From: Clonostachys chloroleuca | Taxonomy: Eukaryota > Ascomycota > Sordariomycetes > Hypocreales > Bionectriaceae | Assembly: GCA_037952775.1 (NCBI GenBank) | Contig: JBANAY010000001.1 | Coordinates: forward strand, 1,116,001 to 1,180,000 | DNA length: 64,000 nt | Direction of reading: 5' to 3' | Shown here: in pieces, positions 56,701 to 62,700 of the stretch | Position numbering within the stretch: position 1 is the stretch's first letter | How the letters are laid out: the number at the start of each line of letters is the position of its first letter | Position numbers and translations under genes: made by a program | The notes under the pieces: generated by a model | Database searches by the model: none | What the model was told of the DNA's origin: nothing | Seen by the model: the letters and a program-made list of their open reading frames with translations, nothing else

Positions 56701-59700
56701 TTGGCTGTAAGTCCAAGTCTGATTGCAGCGCCGGATTCAACTGTGGTCCTTTAGGACTTTGCGTCCCTGAGATCCTTGGGTGTAGGACTAATACAGATTG
56801 CACCGGAGGTTTCGAGTGCAGCTCAATTGGAACATGCTTGCCTCCAAATTCCTCGACCTGCAAAGCCAATAATGATTGCGGCCGAGGTTTTGTCTGTGGT
56901 AGTGCAGGGCTATGCGTCCCAGAGGGCTTGGACTGCGGCAGTTCAAATTCCTGCAAGACTGGATTCGTCTGTGGCCCAGCAGGCCTTTGTGTCCCGGATA
57001 CCCTCTTCTGTTCGAAGAATGAGGATTGCGGTCAGGGCTTTGCGTGCTCAAGGGCCGGTCTTTGCATCCCGAACTACTTGGTCTGCAGTAGCGATAACAA
57101 TTGCTCCAACGGATTTGTCTGCAGTCTTTCCGGCCTTTGTATTCCGTCCAACGATCTACAGTGCACGACCAACAAGGACTGTGTTCCAGGATTCGCTTGC
57201 GGCACCGCTGGCCTCTGCGTCCCCGATCTTAGCTGCAAGAAGAACAGCGATTGCTCTGGCGGTCAGGTATGTAGATTGGATGGAATCTGCGTGCCTGATG
57301 TCGGGAATCTTGTGTGCTCCAAGAATGACGACTGCAAGCAAGGCGACATCTGTGGTAGCGCAGGACTATGTGTCCCGGGTAATCTTCTCTGCAACGCTTC
57401 ACAGCCTTGCCAACAGGGCTTTACTTGTGGCCCGGCGGGATTTTGTATTCCAATTGGAAACCTGTTCTGCAAAGCCAACACTGACTGCCCTAGTGACCAC
57501 TCCTGTGGCCCGGTTGGTATTTGCATTCCCAACAATCTTCGCTGCCAGACCAAGAATGACTGCAACACTGGATTCGACTGTAGTGCATCTGGGCTCTGTG
57601 TTCCGGCCTCGCTTTTCTGTACCAAGAACGAGGACTGCAAAGCCCCATTGACCTGCGGCATTGCGAATTTGTGCATTGCCATTAGCGATGTCCTTTGCAA
57701 GTCAAATGAGGACTGCCTGAGTGGTTACAGCTGTGGCCCTGCAGGGACTTGCCTTCTGAACGCGTTCTTCTGTTCAAATGATGTTGACTGTGATGAAGGC
57801 GAAACATGTGGACCGGAATCCGTTTGTGTCCCGGATAAGCTTCTGTGCAAAGTGGATGATGATTGCATCCAAGGCTTTGTCTGCGGCACCGCAGGAATCT
57901 GTCTGCCCGGCGGCGGTGTGACGTGCAATGCAAACACCGGCTGCTCACCAGGGTTCAAATGCGGCCCTCTCGGTGTCTGTATCCCTTCCAACTTGGGTTG
58001 CCAGTCGAACGGCGAATGCGGTACAGGGCTTACTTGCGGCCCTGCCGGGGTGTGTATTCCTGGTGATCTTCTTTGCAACGGGGATGATAACTGCTCGACG
58101 GGCTACTTCTGCGGTCCAGCCGGTCTTTGTATCCCCAAGTTACTCTCTTGCCAGAATAACGACAGTTGTGAGAAAGGCCTAGTCTGCAGTCTGGCTGGGC
58201 TTTGCATTCCTTCAGGTGACTTGAACTGCAAATCGAGCCGTGATTGCTCCGGAAACCTCATCTGTGACTTGTCTGGCCAATGCGTCCCAGGAGGCGGTTT
58301 GACTTGTCAGGCGGACACTGATTGTCTCCTTGGGTTCAAGTGCGGTCCTCTCGGGCTTTGTATCAAGATCGATCTTGGTTGCAAGACGGATGCCGACTGC
58401 GGCCAGGATAAGAGCTGTGGACCAGCTGGTCTCTGTCTACCAAAATCTGGCACGTGCAAAGCCAACAGTGACTGCGCGTCAGGTCTCCTCTGTGGCCTCG
58501 GTGGATTGTGCATTCCTGATCTTGGACTCTCGTGTGGTTCGAACGGAAACTGCGCCCCTGGTCTGGTCTGCAGCGGACAGCCGTTGAATCTCTGCATCCC
58601 TCAAGTTCTCAACTGCAATACCAATACAAAATGCAGTGCCGGTCAGGTGTGCAACGCCCTCGGGGTATGCGTGCCAGATCTGCTTGGCACATGCACCACC
58701 AACGCCGAGTGCGAGGCCACATTTGGATGCAGTCTCGCAGGGATCTGCGTCCCTGGCATCGATCTTGCTTGTACGAATAGCGGTACGAGCGGCAAAATTT
58801 GCCCAACTGGCTTCAAGTGCGGCATCACGGGTCTTTGCGTGCCGGACACTGGCTTCCCTTGCAGTGGTGTTGAGAAATCGTGCCCTCGCGGCTACGTCTG
58901 TGGTGTTGCGGACCTGTGCGTGCCCGACTTGCCGGGTGTGAACTGCAACCAGAATTCAGAATGCAATACGGGTTTCATCTGCAACAGTGCCAAACTCTGC
59001 ATTCCGGATCTGTCGCTGGCGTGCAAGGCGGATGGTGACTGCCCAGCCGACTTCCGGTGTGGAAGCAGCAAATTGTGTGTGCCCAATTTCCCAGTCACGT
59101 GCGACGCGAACGCGTCTTGCCCTCAGGGCTTCTCGTGCAACAGCGCAGGTGTCTGCACTCCTACCTCTGGCTCCGGGTGCCAGTCGAACAACGACTGCGA
59201 AGGAGCAGCAACTTGTGTCTCTGGATTCTGTGTTCCGGAGATCGTCGCCGCCTGCAAGGCGAATCAGGACTGTGCCTCGCCTCTTGTGTGCACTCTGGGA
59301 CTCTGCCTCCCCGATCTCCTTCCTACGTGTGCTACCGACAGCCAGTGTCCAAATCCCTTGGTTTGCCGATCAGGTACCTGCGTCCCTGATTCAGTACCTA
59401 TCTGCAATTCCGATTTGAACTGTGCCCAAGGCACCAGCTGCGTTGGCGGCATTTGCATTCCCAAGGTTCCCAACACTTGCCGAGCAGATGGTGATTGCGT
59501 CGCGCCCTTGGCCTGTACCGAAGGCCTATGTCTTCCCAAGATCTTGCCAACATGTGATGGTACAGACGACTTGCAGTGCAAGGATCCGTTAGTATGCCGA
59601 CGAGGAGTATGTGTCCCCGGCTCCCTTCCTCTATGCAGTGTCAACCTTGACTGTGCTCAAGGCCACAGCTGCGTGGCTGATATCTGTATCCCTGACGTTG

Positions 59701-62700
59701 TTGATGCTTGCATCGTCGATCGTGATTGTCGCTACGACGCTCTGACATGTCAACTCGGACTTTGTCTTCCCAAGATTCTGCCGGCTTGCGAACGTGACAA
59801 CCAGTGCAAGAACCCCTTGGTATGCAGACAAGGCCTCTGTGTTCCAGATACCCTTCCTGTCTGCAACGACGACCAAGATTGCGGACCCGGGAACAGCTGC
59901 TTGGCGGGAATATGTGTCCCCAGAACCCCGGGTAGCTGCAGACTCGACGTAGATTGCAAGTCAGACTCTCTCGCCTGCACCCTTGGTGTTTGTCTCCCGA
60001 AGGTACTTCCAATCTGTGATGCCACACGCGAGTGCAAGGATCCGTTCGTCTGCAGGGATGGAACCTGCATTCCGAAATCCCTTCCCGTCTGTCAAAGTAG
60101 TTTACAATGCGGCAGTGACAGCAAGTGTCTGGGAGGTGTATGTGTCCCCGACCTAGTCAAGAATTGCCAGACCGCGCAAGACTGCGGTGCTTACTCTACC
60201 TGTTTCCTCGGTGTCTGTCTCCCTGAGATACTGCCTTCTTGTGCCACCGACAACGAGTGCGAAGACCCTCTGGTTTGCCGGGTCGGAAAGTGTGTGCCCA
60301 AAGCCCTACCACTATGCAATAGCAACACCAACTGCGATTCAGGATATAGCTGCCTGGCGGATATTTGCGTTCCAAACGTCCCGAATACCTGCAAGATCAA
60401 CACCGACTGTGGCAACTCTCTGGTGTGCACCCTTGGTCTTTGCCTGCCTCAGATTCTGCCATCATGTGAAAATGATGATAGCTGCAACGACCCATTGGTC
60501 TGTCGACAAGGCACTTGTGTTCCTAAAGCTGAACCCCTTTGCAATAATAGCAATGACTGCGCTGGAGGATCTAGCTGCATTGCTAATATTTGTGTCCCAG
60601 ATCTCTTCCAGACTTGCAAGCAAGACGAGGAATGCAGTGACTCCCTGCTGTGCAAACTTGGTGTATGTCTACCAAGAATCCTGCCCACATGCGACGGTAA
60701 CAACCCATGCAAAAACCCCCTCTCGTGCAAATCGGGTACTTGTGTGCCAGAAACGCTACCTGTGTGTCAAAGCAACGTTGATTGTGGCCAAGAAGCCACT
60801 TGCATCGCCGGCATCTGCATTCCCAAGATAATCAACAACTGCAAGACCAACAGCGATTGCGGTGGTTCTCCTCTTGCGTGCACCCTCGGTCTTTGCTTAC
60901 CACAGATTCTTCCGACGTGTCAAGATGGAGCTGCCAACAGCTGCGCTGATCCCCTCATCTGTCGACTAGGAACTTGCGTGCCCAGCTTTATTCCTCGATG
61001 TGGAAGCAATAATGACTGTGATACGGGTTCCAGTTGTATCGCTAATACCTGCATCCCCAATACTGTCGACCCGTGCAAAACCACTGGTGACTGTGCGGGT
61101 TCGCTCGTGTGCAAACTCGGCGTTTGCCTTCCGGAAATCTTGCCAGGGTGCCAGACTGATAGTAACTGCGACGGCCAGCTTGTCTGCAGACTGGGAACAT
61201 GCGTGCCGAACAATGTTCCGGTTTGCAGTACGAACAACGAGTGTGGCCGAGGGTCAAGCTGCATTGCCAACATCTGCGTTCCCGATCTCCTCCAGAACTG
61301 CAAGGATTCCGCTCAATGCAAGGATTCCCTGGTCTGTAAGCTTGGCCTGTGTCTCCCCAGTATTCTACCTCAGTGCCAAGCAGATTCCGAGTGTGGCGAT
61401 TCTCTTGCCTGCCGACTTGGTACATGCGTGCCCAAGGCTGTCCCTGTATGCAACAACGACGGCGACTGCGGTGCAGGCTCCAAGTGCATTGCTGATATTT
61501 GTATTCCTCAATTCATCACCACTTGTGGAAAGGACGCCGATTGCGGCAATTCACTCGTCTGCAATCTTGGAGTTTGCATTCCACCGATCCTACCAACATG
61601 CGATACACAATCAGACTGCAGAAGTCCCCTTCTCTGCCGCCTTGGCACCTGTGTGCCAGACTTCGTCCCATTGTGCAAGAGCGGCTCAGACTGCCGCAAT
61701 GGGTTCAGCTGCATTGCCGACATTTGCGTCCCTGATCTTGCCGCGACATGTCAGACAACACAGGACTGCGATGGCGCTCTGGTCTGCACGCTTGGTCTGT
61801 GCCTCCCTGGTATTCTTCCCCATTGTCAGACCGACACACAATGCACCGGCTCCCTTGTCTGCCGATCTGGAACGTGTGTGCCGAAAACGCTTCCTCTCTG
61901 CAATGCCAATAGCGATTGTGATCAAAATGCCAGCTGTCTTGCTGGAATTTGTGTTCCCAATCTGGTCCAGAGCTGCAAGGCCAACGGAGATTGTTCTGGC
62001 TCACTGGTCTGCACTCTCGGTGTCTGTCTTCCTCCCGTTCTTCCTACATGCGGAAATGGTGCCAAGTGCAAGAGCCCTCTGGTCTGCAAGCAAGACAAGT
62101 GTGTACCCGACTTCGTCCTATCTTGTGCCGACTCCCGTGAATGCAAGACTGGGTCAAGCTGCTTGGGCGGGCTATGTCTTCCCGACCTCGTCGATTCTTG
62201 CCGCGAAACGGCGGATTGCCAAATGCCTCTTGTCTGCAACCTGGGCGTCTGCCTGCCGCAAGGCCTTGGACAATGTAGCACTAGCATCGACTGCGTCGAC
62301 AACCTTGTGTGCAAGTCGGGAACATGCCTACCAAGTACACTTCCTGTTTGCCAAGATTCAGCTGGCTGCGCTCAGACGGAGACCTGTATCGCTGGCATCT
62401 GCATTCCCAATACTCCTGGAACCTGCAAGACCAAGGCCGACTGTATCGGTTCTCTCACCTGCACTCTTGGTTTGTGTCTTCCTGAGATCCTCCCCACTTG
62501 CCAGGCTGATAATCAATGCTCTGGCTCACTTGTCTGTAGACAGGGCACTTGCGTTCCCGATTCCCTTGCCCTTTGCAACGTTAGCACTGACTGCAAGGGT
62601 CCTGGACTCAACTGTCTTGGAGGCATCTGTGTCCCTCAGACTATCAACAAGTGCCTATCTGACGGCGACTGTGGTAGCGATTCGCTCAAGTGCAGCCTTG